Positions 15,192-23,995 of a stretch of 64,000 bases of DNA are shown in pieces. The notes beneath the pieces were generated by a model that had not been told where the DNA came from, searched no databases, and saw only the letters and a program-made list of their open reading frames with translations. Both the position numbers and the translations under genes were made by a program. Numbering within the stretch: position 1 is the first letter of the stretch; the number at the start of each line of letters is the position of its first letter. Origin of the DNA: Pseudomonas putida (lineage in GTDB: Bacteria; Pseudomonadota; Gammaproteobacteria; Pseudomonadales; Pseudomonadaceae). The stretch is from the NCBI RefSeq assembly GCF_001941965.1, contig NZ_MKZO01000047.1:248001-312000 (forward strand). The letters are read 5' to 3'.

Positions 15192-16526
15192 TCAGTGGGT
15201 CTGTCCCACACCGCTGGCAGGTGCAGCGGCTGGCTCATCATGCAACGAAATCCGGCTGGTCTCCGGCAACGCCAACCCTCCGACCAACGCCACCAAGGCA
15301 ATCATCACCAGATAGAACGCCGGCGCCAGGCTGCTGCCGCTGAGGCCGATCAGCCAGGTCGCCATCAGTGGTGCGGTGCCCCCGAACAGGGTGTAGGCCA
15401 CGTTGTAGGTCATCGCCGAGGCGGTATAGCGGGTGCGGGTCGGGAAGGTTTCCGAGAGCAGCGCCGCTGTCACTACGCCTGACGACACCGCGCCCACCGC
15501 CAGCAGGATGACCCCGACCACGGCCGCCACCACATTCCCGGAACTCGCCAGCCAGTAGGCCGGGAACACCGCGACGATCACCCACAGGCAGGTCAGGCCG
15601 ATGGTCCGGCGCCGGCCGAAGCGGTCGGCGAAGGCACCTGCCGCTGGACACGCGCCGGCCGCGAAGAGCAGGGCGATGGTCGAGACCATCAGCGACTGCG
15701 CCCGGGTCAGATGCCCGACCACCTGCAGGTAGGTCGCGAAGTAGGTGGTGAACATGTAGAACGACAGTGCCGTCAGCGAGATGAACGCCCCCAGGCGCAG
15801 CATCGCGCCTTTCTGCTGGGTCAGGGTTTCCCGCAGGGGCGAGTGGGCATGCTCCTTCTGCTCCGCCATGGCCAGGCGGAAGGCCGGGGTTTCCTCCATT
15901 CTCCAGCGCAGGTAAAGGCCGACGATGCCCAGCGGCGCGGCCACCAGGAACGGCACGCGCCAGCCCCACTGGGACATGGCCTCGGCAGACAGGCTGGCTT
16001 CCAGCAGGTAGGCGATCACCGCAGCGCTGGCGAAGGCGGAGAAGGTCGACACCGGGAGGAAACTGCCATACCAGGCGCGCTTGTGATTGGGCGCATGTTC
16101 CATCAGGTAGGCGCAGGCCCCGGCGTATTCACCGCCGGCGGAGAAGCCCTGGACGCAGCGGGTCAGGGTCAGCAGCACCGGGGCCATAAGGCCGATGCTG
16201 GCGTAGGTCGGCAGCAGGCCGATCACCGTGGTCGCGGCGGCCATCATCAGTACCGTGGCCGAGAGCACGCGCTTGCGGCCGAGGCGGTCGCCCAGTGCGC
16301 CGAATACGATCCCGCCGAGAGGGCGCAGGGCAAAAGCCACGGCGAACACCGCGAAGGTTTGCAGCAGGGCGGCGTTGGGGTCATCGCTGGCGAAGAACTG
16401 CTTGGCGATGATGGTGGCGAGAAAACCGTACACGGCAAAGTCGAACCACTCGACGAAGTTGCCCACGGCTGCGGCGGCGGTCACCTTGCGCAAAGTGGCG
16501 GGGGATACGCTGATGGTCTCGGTCAT
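15192..16526 (-). CDS. MFS transporter, metabolite:H+ symporter (MHS) family
   Basis: 444 residues with 12 predicted membrane segments. AAAAVGNFVEWFDFAVYGFL at the N-terminus, GALGDRLGRKRVL after helix 2 and RCVQGFSAGGEYAGA are diagnostic of the MHS family (relatives of ProP, ShiA, citrate and alpha-ketoglutarate carriers). It imports an organic acid or compatible solute with protons; the substrate is not evident. The ATG at 16526 lies behind AGGAG; the longer frame upstream is rejected. Convergent with the OprD gene. Confidence 0.9.
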   Translation of the reverse strand: MTETISVSPATLRKVTAAAAVGNFVEWFDFAVYGFLATIIAKQFFASDDPNAALLQTFAVFAVAFALRPLGGIVFGALGDRLGRKRVLSATVLMMAAATTVIGLLPTYASIGLMAPVLLTLTRCVQGFSAGGEYAGACAYLMEHAPNHKRAWYGSFLPVSTFSAFASAAVIAYLLEASLSAEAMSQWGWRVPFLVAAPLGIVGLYLRWRMEETPAFRLAMAEQKEHAHSPLRETLTQQKGAMLRLGAFISLTALSFYMFTTYFATYLQVVGHLTRAQSLMVSTIALLFAAGACPAAGAFADRFGRRRTIGLTCLWVIVAVFPAYWLASSGNVVAAVVGVILLAVGAVSSGVVTAALLSETFPTRTRYTASAMTYNVAYTLFGGTAPLMATWLIGLSGSSLAPAFYLVMIALVALVGGLALPETSRISLHDEPAAAPASGVGQTH

Positions 16527-16680
16527 GACCGGTGCTCTCCTGGGGTCTTGCAGCGGCGCGAATGGGGTTTCGCGCACGATGCAAGGCGCCCGGGGCGGTC
16601 GGCAAGGTGGGTGTCTCGATCGGGATGGTGGGGGTCGTATTGGGTGAGGGTGGACGCAGTAACCGGGACGCACGCGGATC

Positions 16681-16860
16681 TTGTAGGAGCTGGCTTGCCT
16701 GCGAAGGACCGCAAAGCGGTCCCGAAACCTGTCTCACCGTGTATCGGGATGACTACGGTCTGGCAGGCACCGAATCCGTAATCGAGCGAGGTGCCGGCTC
16801 GTGCTGGATGGTTTTGGGACCGCTCTGCGGTCCTTCGCAGGCAAGCCAGCTCCTACAGGG
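16681..16860. repeat. variant REP pair (TTGTAGGAGCTGGCTTGCC type)
   Basis: Left unit 16681-16730 (GTAGGAGCTGGCTTGCCTGC, then GAAGGACCGCAAAGCGGTCC) and right unit 16811-16860 are inverted copies (GGACCGCTCTGCGGTCC, GGCAAGCCAGCTCCTACAGG). This is a second REP subtype with a TTCGC extension, distinct from the CAGCGAT subtype elsewhere. Confidence 0.88.
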
Positions 16861-16863
16861 GCC

Positions 16864-17310
16864 TCAGGCCAGATGCTTTTCCAGCGGCTGGAACACCATC
16901 CCGGCAAACTCGCCCACCTCACCACTGCGCACGAACCCATAGCGTTCATAGGACGGCACTGAGGACAACGACGCCCTGACCGTCACCACCTCGCTCCTGG
17001 CCTGCTCCAGCGCCGCCTCCATCAGGCGTCGGCCAACGCCCTTGCGCTGCCATTGCGGCAGAACGAAGAGCATCGCCACGTGCCGGCCTTCCTTGAGCTC
17101 TATCAGCCCGACCAGCAGCTCATCGATAACACAGGCCAGCATCAGGTTGTCACCCTTCATGCGCTCGGCGAAGGCGGTCTCTGTCGCAATCCCCGAAAAG
17201 GTTTCCACGCCTTGCGCCGACAGCGACGGCGCCACCGCCTGCATGAAGGCCTCCAGGCACAGGGCGCTGGCGTGGGGAAGGTCGGCGTGGGTGAGGTGGC
17301 GTATCTGCAT
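16864..17310 (-). CDS. GNAT family N-acetyltransferase
   Basis: 148 residues, single GNAT domain: MQIRHLTHADLPHASALCLEAF start, VAMLFVLPQWQRKGVGRRLMEAAL (acetyl-CoA loop QRKGVG) and SVPSYERYGFVRSGE. Substrate unknown. The start at 17310 fits the family; the frame upstream is intergenic. It diverges from the MarR-GNAT fusion gene with a 115-bp gap that holds a MarR-like dyad, so it may be part of that regulator's circuit. Confidence 0.83.
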   Translation of the reverse strand: MQIRHLTHADLPHASALCLEAFMQAVAPSLSAQGVETFSGIATETAFAERMKGDNLMLACVIDELLVGLIELKEGRHVAMLFVLPQWQRKGVGRRLMEAALEQARSEVVTVRASLSSVPSYERYGFVRSGEVGEFAGMVFQPLEKHLA

Positions 17311-17383
17311 GAGGGTCGTCCTTGGTTTCGAGAGTCGCTGCTTGCGTAAAGGGAGGGAGTCTACCCAAGAGAATGCCCAACTA

Positions 17384-17399
17384 TTGACATGATTGTTAA
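17384..17399. promoter_or_regulatory. candidate MarR operator
   Basis: TTGACATGATTGTTAA, 6-bp arms (TTGACA/TGTTAA) with one mismatch around 4 bp, 27 bp before the MarR-GNAT ATG and 74 bp before the divergent GNAT. Size and symmetry fit MarR-family sites; binding is inferred. Confidence 0.4.
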
Positions 17400-17425
17400 A
17401 GGCAAATAAATGAGTCGTCTTGCCA

Positions 17426-18343
17426 ATGAACGCCATTCTTCTTGAACACGCCGACGCCATCCGCCGCTTCAACCGCTTCTACACCCGCCAGATCGGCGCC
17501 CTGGGCGAGCATCTGGCGCGCACCGGGTTTTCCCTCAGCGAAAGCCGCATCCTCTTCGAACTGGGCAGCACCCCGGGCCTGACCAGCGCCGAGCTTCGGC
17601 AACTGCTGGGCCTGGACGCCGGCTACCTGAGCCGGATCATCGCCGGCTTCGCAAGGAAAGGCTTGATCAGCAAGTCGCGCTCCGCCAGCGATGCGCGGGC
17701 GACGGTGCTTCAGCTCACTGCACAGGGCAAGGCGGTGCTGGCCTCTCTCGAGCAAGCGGCCCGCGAAGAGGTCGCGCTTCTGCTTCAGGACATGCCTGCG
17801 GCCCGGCAACAGCAACTGATCCTGGCCATGGCGCAGGTCCAGTCGCTGCTTGGCGAGCGCGACAGCTCATACATCCTGCGCCCGCCCCAGGCCGGGGACA
17901 TGGGCCTGATCGTCCAGCAGCAGGCGCAGCTCTACACCCGTGAATACGGCTGGAACCCGGAGTTCGAGGCCATGCTGGCGGAGATCGTGGCGAAGTTCCT
18001 GCGCGAGTTCGACCCGGCTGCGGAGCGCTGCTGGATCGCCGAAAAGGACGGCAAGGTGATCGGCTCGGTCTTCGTCACCCGCCACGACGACAGCACCGCC
18101 AAGCTGCGCATGCTGTACGTGGATGCCAGCGCCCGTGGCCTGGGCATCGGCCAGCGGCTGATCGAAGAAACCCTGCGCTTCGCCCGGGACAGCGGCTACG
18201 CGCGTATGATGCTATGGACAGTCAGCGTGCTGACCGATGGCCGGCGCCTGTACCAGAAGGCGGGTTTCCAACTGGTCGAGGAGGCGCCGGTGCATGAGTT
18301 CGGCAAGGATCTGGTCAGCCAGACCTGGGCCTTGCAACTCTAG
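17426..18343 (+). CDS. MarR-GNAT fusion protein
   Basis: 305 residues in two domains. Residues 1-145 form a MarR winged helix (FNRFYTRQIGALGEHL, LTSAELRQLLGLDAGYLSRIIAGFARKGLI, then the wing SASDARATVLQLTAQGK). Residues about 150-305 form a GNAT domain with acetyl-CoA loop ARGLGIGQRLIEETL and GRRLYQKAGFQLVEE. Such fusions are known in many bacteria; the acetylated substrate is unknown. ATG at 17426; an in-frame TTG at 17420 is less likely. Divergent from another GNAT. Confidence 0.88.
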   Translation: MNAILLEHADAIRRFNRFYTRQIGALGEHLARTGFSLSESRILFELGSTPGLTSAELRQLLGLDAGYLSRIIAGFARKGLISKSRSASDARATVLQLTAQGKAVLASLEQAAREEVALLLQDMPAARQQQLILAMAQVQSLLGERDSSYILRPPQAGDMGLIVQQQAQLYTREYGWNPEFEAMLAEIVAKFLREFDPAAERCWIAEKDGKVIGSVFVTRHDDSTAKLRMLYVDASARGLGIGQRLIEETLRFARDSGYARMMLWTVSVLTDGRRLYQKAGFQLVEEAPVHEFGKDLVSQTWALQL

Positions 18344-18483
18344 GCTTTGTACGAAAAGTGCCTGCGCGACGATCATGCTGCGTTGAAAACAGGCTCGGAA
18401 TGCTCATTGACAACCAGTCAACTCCGCTTCCTCGCCTGTTTTCGCCTTGCCTGATCGCCGCTCGGCGACTTTTCGTCCAAACC
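18344..18483. repeat. 140-bp imperfect palindrome between convergent stops
   Basis: The whole gap folds on itself. The left arm runs TTTGTACGAAAAGT ... GAAAACAGGCTCGGAA ... ATTGACAACC; the reverse complement of the right arm runs TTTGGACGAAAAGT ... GAAAACAGGCGAGGAA ... GTTGACT. Identity is high over about 70 bp per arm. It fits exactly between the stop of the MarR-GNAT gene and the stop of the convergent MFS gene. It is a MITE or IRU-like element, or a bidirectional terminator. Confidence 0.8.
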
Positions 18484-19710
18484 CTAGCCGGCCTGGGTGG
18501 CCAGGCTATTGCTGACATTGCGCCCCAGCACCAGCACGGTGATGAAACCACAACCCACCAGCGCCGTGGCCAGGCTCAGCAGCAGCGCACTGCCGAACTG
18601 GTCGACGATCTGCCCGCCGAAGAACGAACCCAGGGCAATGATCACCTGGAACATCGCAACGAACAGCGGCATGCCGCGCTCCACGTCCTTGGGCGCGACC
18701 ACGAACATCCAGATGCTGGCGCAGGCCGGGAAGGCACCGAAGGCGAAGCCCCACAGCGCGATCAGCATCACCGCGCCGGTCATGCCGGTGGCGAAGTAGG
18801 GGAACAGCGCGGTGCTGGCGCCGATCATCAGCGCGACCAGCAGCAGGGTATGGCGCACGCTCTGGTTGGCGGCAAAGCCGGCGAAGAGGTTGCCGATCAC
18901 CCCGGCTACGCCGTAGAGCAGCAGCAACGAGCTGATGGTCGCGCCATCGAAGCCGGAGCTGTGCTTGAAGAACGGCGCGACATAGGTATAGGCGGCAAAG
19001 TGCGCCAGGCCGATCAGCAACACGGCGATCAGGCCGACCCGGGCCAGCGGGTTGATGAACAGGGCCGGCAGGTCGCTGACGCGGATCGCCTTGTCGGGTG
19101 TCAGCTTTGGCAGCAGGAAGACCTGCGCCAGCAGCACCGGAATGCCCACCAGCGCGGTGGCCAGGAAGGTCATGCGCCAGCCCATCAGGCCGCTGAGCCA
19201 GGTGCCGACGGGCACGCCGAGCACGGTGGCGAGGGTCACCCCGGCCATGATGATCGAGGTGGCCTGGGCCACGCCGACTCCCTTGGGTGCCAGGCGCCCG
19301 CTCAGGGCGATGGCGGTGGCCCAGAAGCCGCCGATGCTGATGCCCAGCAGGACGCGGCCGACCAGCAGCAGGTTGAAGTCGCTGGCGAAGGCGACCACCG
19401 AGTTGGCGAGGATCATGATCAGCGTCAGGCCGACCAGCAGGTAGCGTCGGTCCATCGCGCCGATACCCACCGACAGCAGCGGCGCGGCGAGGGCGGCCAT
19501 GATGCCGGGCAGGGTCACCATCAGTCCGGCATGGCCGGCGCTGATGCCCAGGTCGCTGGCGACATCGTTGAGCACGCCCACCGGCAGGAATTCGCTGGTC
19601 ACCAGGGCGAAGGCACCCACGGCGACGGAGAGGATCGCCAGCCACTGCTGGAAAACGCTTTGTTGATCATGTTCGGGACGGCCCCGTGGGGCCTGGCTGG
19701 CGCTTGGCAT
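18484..19710 (-). CDS. MFS transporter, DHA1/AraJ-like efflux
   Basis: 408 residues, 12 membrane segments. LAILSVAVGAFALVTSEFLPVGVL and GRVLLGISIGGFWATAIAL with the motif-C-like VPVGTWLSGLMGWRMTF are typical of the DHA1 drug/sugar efflux group (AraJ, YdhP). Substrate unknown. ATG at 19710 chosen; the in-frame TTG at 19725 is the alternative. It stands alone, and its 3' end meets the palindromic element. Confidence 0.87.
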   Translation of the reverse strand: MPSASQAPRGRPEHDQQSVFQQWLAILSVAVGAFALVTSEFLPVGVLNDVASDLGISAGHAGLMVTLPGIMAALAAPLLSVGIGAMDRRYLLVGLTLIMILANSVVAFASDFNLLLVGRVLLGISIGGFWATAIALSGRLAPKGVGVAQATSIIMAGVTLATVLGVPVGTWLSGLMGWRMTFLATALVGIPVLLAQVFLLPKLTPDKAIRVSDLPALFINPLARVGLIAVLLIGLAHFAAYTYVAPFFKHSSGFDGATISSLLLLYGVAGVIGNLFAGFAANQSVRHTLLLVALMIGASTALFPYFATGMTGAVMLIALWGFAFGAFPACASIWMFVVAPKDVERGMPLFVAMFQVIIALGSFFGGQIVDQFGSALLLSLATALVGCGFITVLVLGRNVSNSLATQAG

Positions 19711-19900
19711 AGTGTCGGATTCCAAGGAGGGAGGTCGCCTGGAGCAGGCGGGAAAGCGGGGAAAATCGAAGGCGATTATAAGAGCGCGGTTCCACCGCTC
19801 GACAGGCGGGCGGTTCGATAGTAATCATCAGTGTGATCGATGGGACATCCGTGATCGTGGAATGGTCACGGGGTGGTTGGATTCGCGTTCTCCGGTTTGG

Positions 19901-20791
19901 TCATCCTTCCTGGAGCGCGGTATCTGCCAGCCACCTCAGGAACGCGCTCACCTGCACCTGCCGCTCCCTTCCCGGTACGCACGCAGCAACGTACCGCGGC
20001 CCCGGCAGGCTGATTTCTGGCCTGTAGGCCACCAGTTCCCCACGGCTGAGGCTGTCAGCGACCAGCACATTGCTGGCCAGCACCAGCCCGTGACCGGCGA
20101 TGGCTGCGCTCAAGGCAAAATGCTCATCATCGAACTCGCGCATCTGCGCGGTTTCAAGCCAGGCCTGGCAATTCGCTGACGCACACCAGCTTTGCCAATT
20201 GACCGGGAATGCGCCTGGAATTTTCCATTGCAGGTTGATCAGCTCGAGCTGATCCAGGTTCAGCGAGGCGACCAGGTCCGGGGCGCCGTAAGCCGAAAAT
20301 CGCTCATTCATCAGCGCTTGGCAGAACAACCTGGGGTCATCGCGGCTGACCGAGCGAATGGCAAGATCGATGCTGGAATCACGCAGGAGATCGACGAGTT
20401 CATTGCGTGTATCGACCCGCACGGTGAATTGTGGGAAGCGCCGGTAAAAGCCACCCAGCCGTGGAATCAGCCAGGCTGCGGCCAGGCCCGGCGTAGTGGT
20501 GATGGTCAGGGTCTGGTGAACGGTGTCCGGCTGCAAAGCCTGCAGACTGCGGCGAATGTCTGATAACGCCTGATGGGTCTGGCGATAGAGCAACTCACCC
20601 TCATCGGTCAATGCCACGCCTTGTCCGGACCGATTGAACAGCAGCGTTCCGAGGTGGGTTTCGAGTGTTTTGACCTGGTGGGAAATGGCCGCCGGGGTGA
20701 CCGAAAGTTCCTCAGCGGCCGCCTTGAAACTGCCCAGCCTCGCCGCCGCTTCGAAGGTGCGCAGCGCGTTGAGTGGAAGAGTCGAAAACAC
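19901..20791 (-). CDS. LysR-family regulator, GcvA-like
   Basis: 296 residues from a GTG. The start (VFSTLPLNALRTFEAAARLGSFKAAAEELSVTPAAISHQVK) is the GcvA pattern; the effector domain follows from about residue 90. The GTG at 20791 is chosen because AGGGAG lies 6 nt upstream and GcvA-type proteins begin close to LPLNALR; a TTG at 20830 is less likely. Divergent from a PACE efflux gene with a dyad in the gap; LysR control of PACE pumps is known for AceR-AceI in Acinetobacter. Confidence 0.9.
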   Translation of the reverse strand: MFSTLPLNALRTFEAAARLGSFKAAAEELSVTPAAISHQVKTLETHLGTLLFNRSGQGVALTDEGELLYRQTHQALSDIRRSLQALQPDTVHQTLTITTTPGLAAAWLIPRLGGFYRRFPQFTVRVDTRNELVDLLRDSSIDLAIRSVSRDDPRLFCQALMNERFSAYGAPDLVASLNLDQLELINLQWKIPGAFPVNWQSWCASANCQAWLETAQMREFDDEHFALSAAIAGHGLVLASNVLVADSLSRGELVAYRPEISLPGPRYVAACVPGRERQVQVSAFLRWLADTALQEG

Positions 20792-20808
20792 GCAGGGCTC
20801 CCTGAATG

Positions 20809-20832
20809 AATTGAATTGATGCGGATTCAATT
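20809..20832. promoter_or_regulatory. inverted repeat with T-N11-A, candidate LysR site
   Basis: Perfect 8-bp arms AATTGAAT and ATTCAATT around 8 bp; the core TGATGCGGATTCA is a T-N11-A box. It lies between the divergent LysR and PACE genes, 18 bp from the LysR start. Confidence 0.5.
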
Positions 20833-20906
20833 TATCTCATTTTTCCTGGTGCGTCGGGGCGGATACCGTCGCTGGAATTCGACCTGCCCAACCTTCGGAG
20901 AACGCC

Positions 20907-21347
20907 GTGCAAGGCCCTTCCAGAAAAATCCTTCAAGCCATCCTCTATGAGTCGATCGCTATTACGGTGCTGTCACCCAGCCTTGCGTTGATATACGGCG
21001 AAGGTTTGGCTCATGCGGGTGCGCTGTCAGTGATGTTGTCTGTCAGCGCGCTGCTGTGGAACGTACTGTTCAACCATGTTTTCGAGTACTGGGAAGCGCG
21101 CCAGCCCCGGCGTGAGCGGACATTGAGCAGACGGTTGCTCCATTCACTGGGTTTCGAGGGCGGACTGGTTCTGCTGTTGGTGCCACTGGTGGCCTGGTGG
21201 CTGGAGATTTCCTGGTGGGCTGCACTGGTCACCGATCTGGGGTTGTTCGTGTTCTTCTTTTTCTACGCGCTGGTATTTCAGTGGGTCTTCGACAGGGTGT
21301 TTGATCTACCAGTGTCCGCGAAGGAGGAGGGTTCTGTTAATTCATAA
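20907..21347 (+). CDS. PACE-family efflux protein
   Basis: 146 residues with four hydrophobic segments arranged as two repeats. RKILQAILYESIAI, NHVFEYWEARQPRR, RRLLHSLGFEGGLVLLLVPL and VFQWVFDRVF match the two 'bacterial transmembrane pair' repeats of the proteobacterial antimicrobial compound efflux family, inner-membrane pumps for biocides such as chlorhexidine or for short diamines. Starts at GTG 20907 with GGAG 7 nt upstream. The divergent LysR is the likely regulator. Confidence 0.87.
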   Translation: MQGPSRKILQAILYESIAITVLSPSLALIYGEGLAHAGALSVMLSVSALLWNVLFNHVFEYWEARQPRRERTLSRRLLHSLGFEGGLVLLLVPLVAWWLEISWWAALVTDLGLFVFFFFYALVFQWVFDRVFDLPVSAKEEGSVNS

Positions 21348-21430
21348 TCCGCCCGAAACGCCAATTGGCCATCCTGCGATGGGTCGTGAACGGCCGTTTA
21401 CGAGCCATAGCAGACGCTCATGTTGCGGCC

Positions 21431-21450
21431 TAAAGACCCAATTTCTTGGG
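21431..21450 (-). terminator. weak hairpin downstream of the DUF2846 gene
   Basis: Read on the minus strand: CCCAA, loop GAAA, TTGGG, then TCTTTA. A short 5-bp stem with few Ts, about 60 bases after the minus-strand stop. Confidence 0.3.
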
Positions 21451-21509
21451 CCTGCCACCGGAGACCATCCGAGTTCCATCCGTTCGCTGTAGTAGCCCGG
21501 GTTTCAACC

Positions 21510-22025
21510 TCAGCGCACCGGTGTACTTTTCTGACACCACTTAAGCGCGCGCAGTGCTTCATCTTGGGTTACCAGGGCGTAACGGAAATAGAAGGGGCTA
21601 CGCTGGTAGTTGGCGTGGGACTCCAATCCAAGCAACTGGCCGTCGGCTTTGAAGGGCTCGGTGTTTTCCTGGTCGGCGATGAAGTAGGTCTTGCCACTCT
21701 CAACCTGCAGATCGAAAGCGCTATTGTCCCGGCTTGCAAGCAGGGGCGAGGTTGACGACTTGATGTGGTACTTGCCAGCTGGCAGGTGGGTGACGAAATA
21801 GCTTCCACCTAGCAGTTCGCCGGCGGTGTTGCCGTTGACGGTGATGGTTGCCGGGACCTTGGCTGCGATGGTGGGCATGACTCGGTAGAAGTACAGGGTG
21901 GCCTGGTCGGCGCGTGGCGCTTCGAGTGTGTCGAAGAATGGGCGCCCCTCCAAGTTGGAAGTGCTGCAGCCGGCGAGGAGGAGGGAGGTGGCGACCACTA
22001 CAGCGGCCAGGAAGTGCTTGATCAT
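21510..22025 (-). CDS. DUF2846-type lipoprotein
   Basis: 171 residues. Lipoprotein signal MIKHFLAAVVVATSLLLAGC with Cys near residue 20. The mature domain has ATLYFYR, an N-G-x-x-AGEL-GGSYF turn and LPAGKYHIKS, then SGKTYFIAD, the DUF2846/PEGA-like pattern of a small beta-sandwich. Function unknown. It lies 17 bases downstream of another lipoprotein gene on the same strand, so the pair is probably one transcript. Confidence 0.72.
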   Translation of the reverse strand: MIKHFLAAVVVATSLLLAGCSTSNLEGRPFFDTLEAPRADQATLYFYRVMPTIAAKVPATITVNGNTAGELLGGSYFVTHLPAGKYHIKSSTSPLLASRDNSAFDLQVESGKTYFIADQENTEPFKADGQLLGLESHANYQRSPFYFRYALVTQDEALRALKWCQKSTPVR

Positions 22026-22042
22026 CGTGGGGGGATACTCGA

Positions 22043-22618
22043 TCAGAAGTTGCAGAGGCCTTTGCCATTGTCACGAGCATCAGACGTTGGCCAGGGGGCG
22101 AAGGGGGCGCTCTCGGCGACGTTGTTGATGGGGCGGTCTTTGAGTATCGGGAACTTCTTCACCAAAGGCTCCACGGCCGGCTCCAACTGGCTGTTGCGGG
22201 TCAGACAGTAGCTCAGGGAATTAGCGGTGTAGTTGCCGATGTAGGCTACTTCTCCAGCCTTGACGGTGAAATGGTCGGCGGCGCGCCTGGCCATCGACTT
22301 GCCAGCGTAGTACTGGTACTGCCAACCGGTGACTTCATAGGTACCTGGTGGGACCTGGTACATGAAGTGTTCGCCCAGAACGAAACGGCCGTGGACGTCT
22401 TTGTTGTTCCCGAGGGTCCTGAGCTGGATACGTGTGGCGGGCTCGCCCTGACGTTGGATGTCTATCTGCAGACCGTGCGGTTGCGTGAGGAAACCTTCGG
22501 CGATGCGGCCAACTATGACGGCTTGAGTTGGGTCCGGGGGTTTGCTGTTGTCGTACTGGTTGGCTGTGCATCCGCTGAGGATGAGGGCGACCGTGACCAA
22601 GATAAAGCGGGCATACAT
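22043..22618 (-). CDS. lipoprotein of unknown function
   Basis: 191 residues from the ATG at 22618 (MYARFILVTVALILSGC, lipobox LSGC). A beta-rich mature domain includes VPPGTYEVTGWQYQYYAG and FTVKAGEVAYIGNY, similar in shape to the DUF2846 partner downstream, so the two may be diverged relatives. Cysteines near the C-terminus (SYCLTRN, GLCNF) may pair. No family recognised with confidence. Confidence 0.65.
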   Translation of the reverse strand: MYARFILVTVALILSGCTANQYDNSKPPDPTQAVIVGRIAEGFLTQPHGLQIDIQRQGEPATRIQLRTLGNNKDVHGRFVLGEHFMYQVPPGTYEVTGWQYQYYAGKSMARRAADHFTVKAGEVAYIGNYTANSLSYCLTRNSQLEPAVEPLVKKFPILKDRPINNVAESAPFAPWPTSDARDNGKGLCNF

Positions 22619-23005
22619 AGGGCTCTGTTCCTTGAGGTGATCGAGGCCATTAGGCCTGTGAGCGTCCGTGTAGATCAATTCGACCTTGTTCGGGTAACGA
22701 TTCAAGCGGATATGCATGTCTTGCCTCGCAACGTCTGCGAGGCGTTAAGTTGAATAGCTTTTGGTTTCGTGGGTTCCTCCTGTCCTCAAATTCTGGCCGT
22801 CGTGAGCGTCCGCCCCTGGCCGTAAGCAGCCTTTAGCCAACAGCAGCTTTGGGTCGAATGCGGACACTCACTACAATCTACCCAACGCAGCCACCCCGCA
22901 TCAACATTCATGAGCACTGCTCATGAACCCTTCCCAATTTGACCCTCTAGTCCCCCATCCCGACCTCCCTTAATGTTCTCCCAACGCCAACGTCAGGAGA
23001 ACCAC
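22619..23005. other. intergenic promoter region
   Basis: About 390 bases between the divergent lipoprotein and aldo-keto reductase genes. The only clear signal is the 9-bp dyad at 22907-22927; the rest shows no gene or repeat. Confidence 0.6.
22907..22927. promoter_or_regulatory. LysR-type operator, copy 1
   Basis: Perfect 9-bp arms TTCATGAGC and GCTCATGAA around ACT. The core TGAGCACTGCTCA (22911-22923) is a T-N11-A box, 79 bp before the first aldo-keto reductase ATG. Related copies lie at 26245 and 29363. Confidence 0.72.
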
Positions 23006-23995
23006 ATGAACAAGCGCACACTCGGTTGCAGTTCACTCGAAGTGTCCGCCCTGGGCCTGGGCTGCATGGGTTTGAGCCATGGCTATGGCCCGGCGACGGA
23101 CACGCAACAGGCCATCGGGCTGATCCGCGCAGCAGTGGATCGGGGCGTCACCTTCTTCGACACCGCCGAGGTCTACGGCCCCTACCTGAACGAAGAGGTT
23201 GTGGGGCAGGCGCTGGCCCCGATTCGTGATCAGGTGGTGATCGCAACCAAGTTCGGCTTTACCTTCGGCGCCGACAATAAACAGCAGATCCTCAACAGCC
23301 GTCCGGAGCATATCCGCGTCGCCGTCGAAGGATCACTGCGCCGCTTGAAGACCGATGTCATCGACCTGCTTTACCAGCACCGGGTTGATCCGGACGTGCC
23401 GATCGAGGACGTTGCGGGTGCGGTGAAGACTCTGATCGAGGAGGGCAAGGTCAAGCATTTCGGTCTGTCGGAGGCCGGGGCGCAAACCATTCGCCGCGCC
23501 CATGCGGTGCAACCGGTGACGGCGCTGCAAAGCGAATACTCGTTGTGGTGGCGGGAGCCGGAGCAGGAGATTCTGCCTACGCTCTGGGAGCTGGGCATAG
23601 GACTGGTACCGTTCAGTCCGCTGGGCAAGGGCTTTCTCACCGGCACCGTGTCGCCGGAGACGACTTACGCCAAAGACGATTTCCGCAGCGTCGTACCCCG
23701 CTTCAGCCAGTCGGCGCTGCTGGCCAATCAGGGCCTGGTCGCCCTGATCCGGCAGATTGCGCAGGAGAAACAGGCTACCCCGGCGCAGATCGCGCTGGCC
23801 TGGCTGCTGGCCCAGGCGCCGTGGATCGTGCCGATTCCCGGCACCAGCAAATTGCACCGGCTGGAAGAGAACCTGGGCGGCGCGGACATCACCCTTGACG
23901 CCAGCGAACTCAGGGCCATCGATAGCGCGCTGGCGCAGATACCGATCGAAGGTGATCGCTATCCCGAGGCACTCAAGGCGCGGGTGGGGCGATGA
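23006..23995 (+). CDS. aldo-keto reductase (paralog 1)
   Basis: 329 residues, TIM-barrel NADPH-dependent carbonyl reductase. LGCSSLEVSALGLGCMGLSHGYG, the catalytic Asp/Tyr in FFDTAEVYG, Lys in VIATKFGF, His in LLYQHRVDP, and the cofactor segment IVPIPGTSKLHRLEENL. Of the AKR13-like group that reduces aldehydes and glyoxals. ATG at 23006 behind AGGAG. It overlaps the flavodoxin gene by 4 bases (ATGA) and has a second copy at 24607, so the group arose partly by tandem duplication. Confidence 0.93.
   Translation: MNKRTLGCSSLEVSALGLGCMGLSHGYGPATDTQQAIGLIRAAVDRGVTFFDTAEVYGPYLNEEVVGQALAPIRDQVVIATKFGFTFGADNKQQILNSRPEHIRVAVEGSLRRLKTDVIDLLYQHRVDPDVPIEDVAGAVKTLIEEGKVKHFGLSEAGAQTIRRAHAVQPVTALQSEYSLWWREPEQEILPTLWELGIGLVPFSPLGKGFLTGTVSPETTYAKDDFRSVVPRFSQSALLANQGLVALIRQIAQEKQATPAQIALAWLLAQAPWIVPIPGTSKLHRLEENLGGADITLDASELRAIDSALAQIPIEGDRYPEALKARVGR

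Noticed and set aside
18358..19821. 487-residue plus-strand frame
   Set aside because: Antisense to the MFS gene and running through the palindrome; no coding features.
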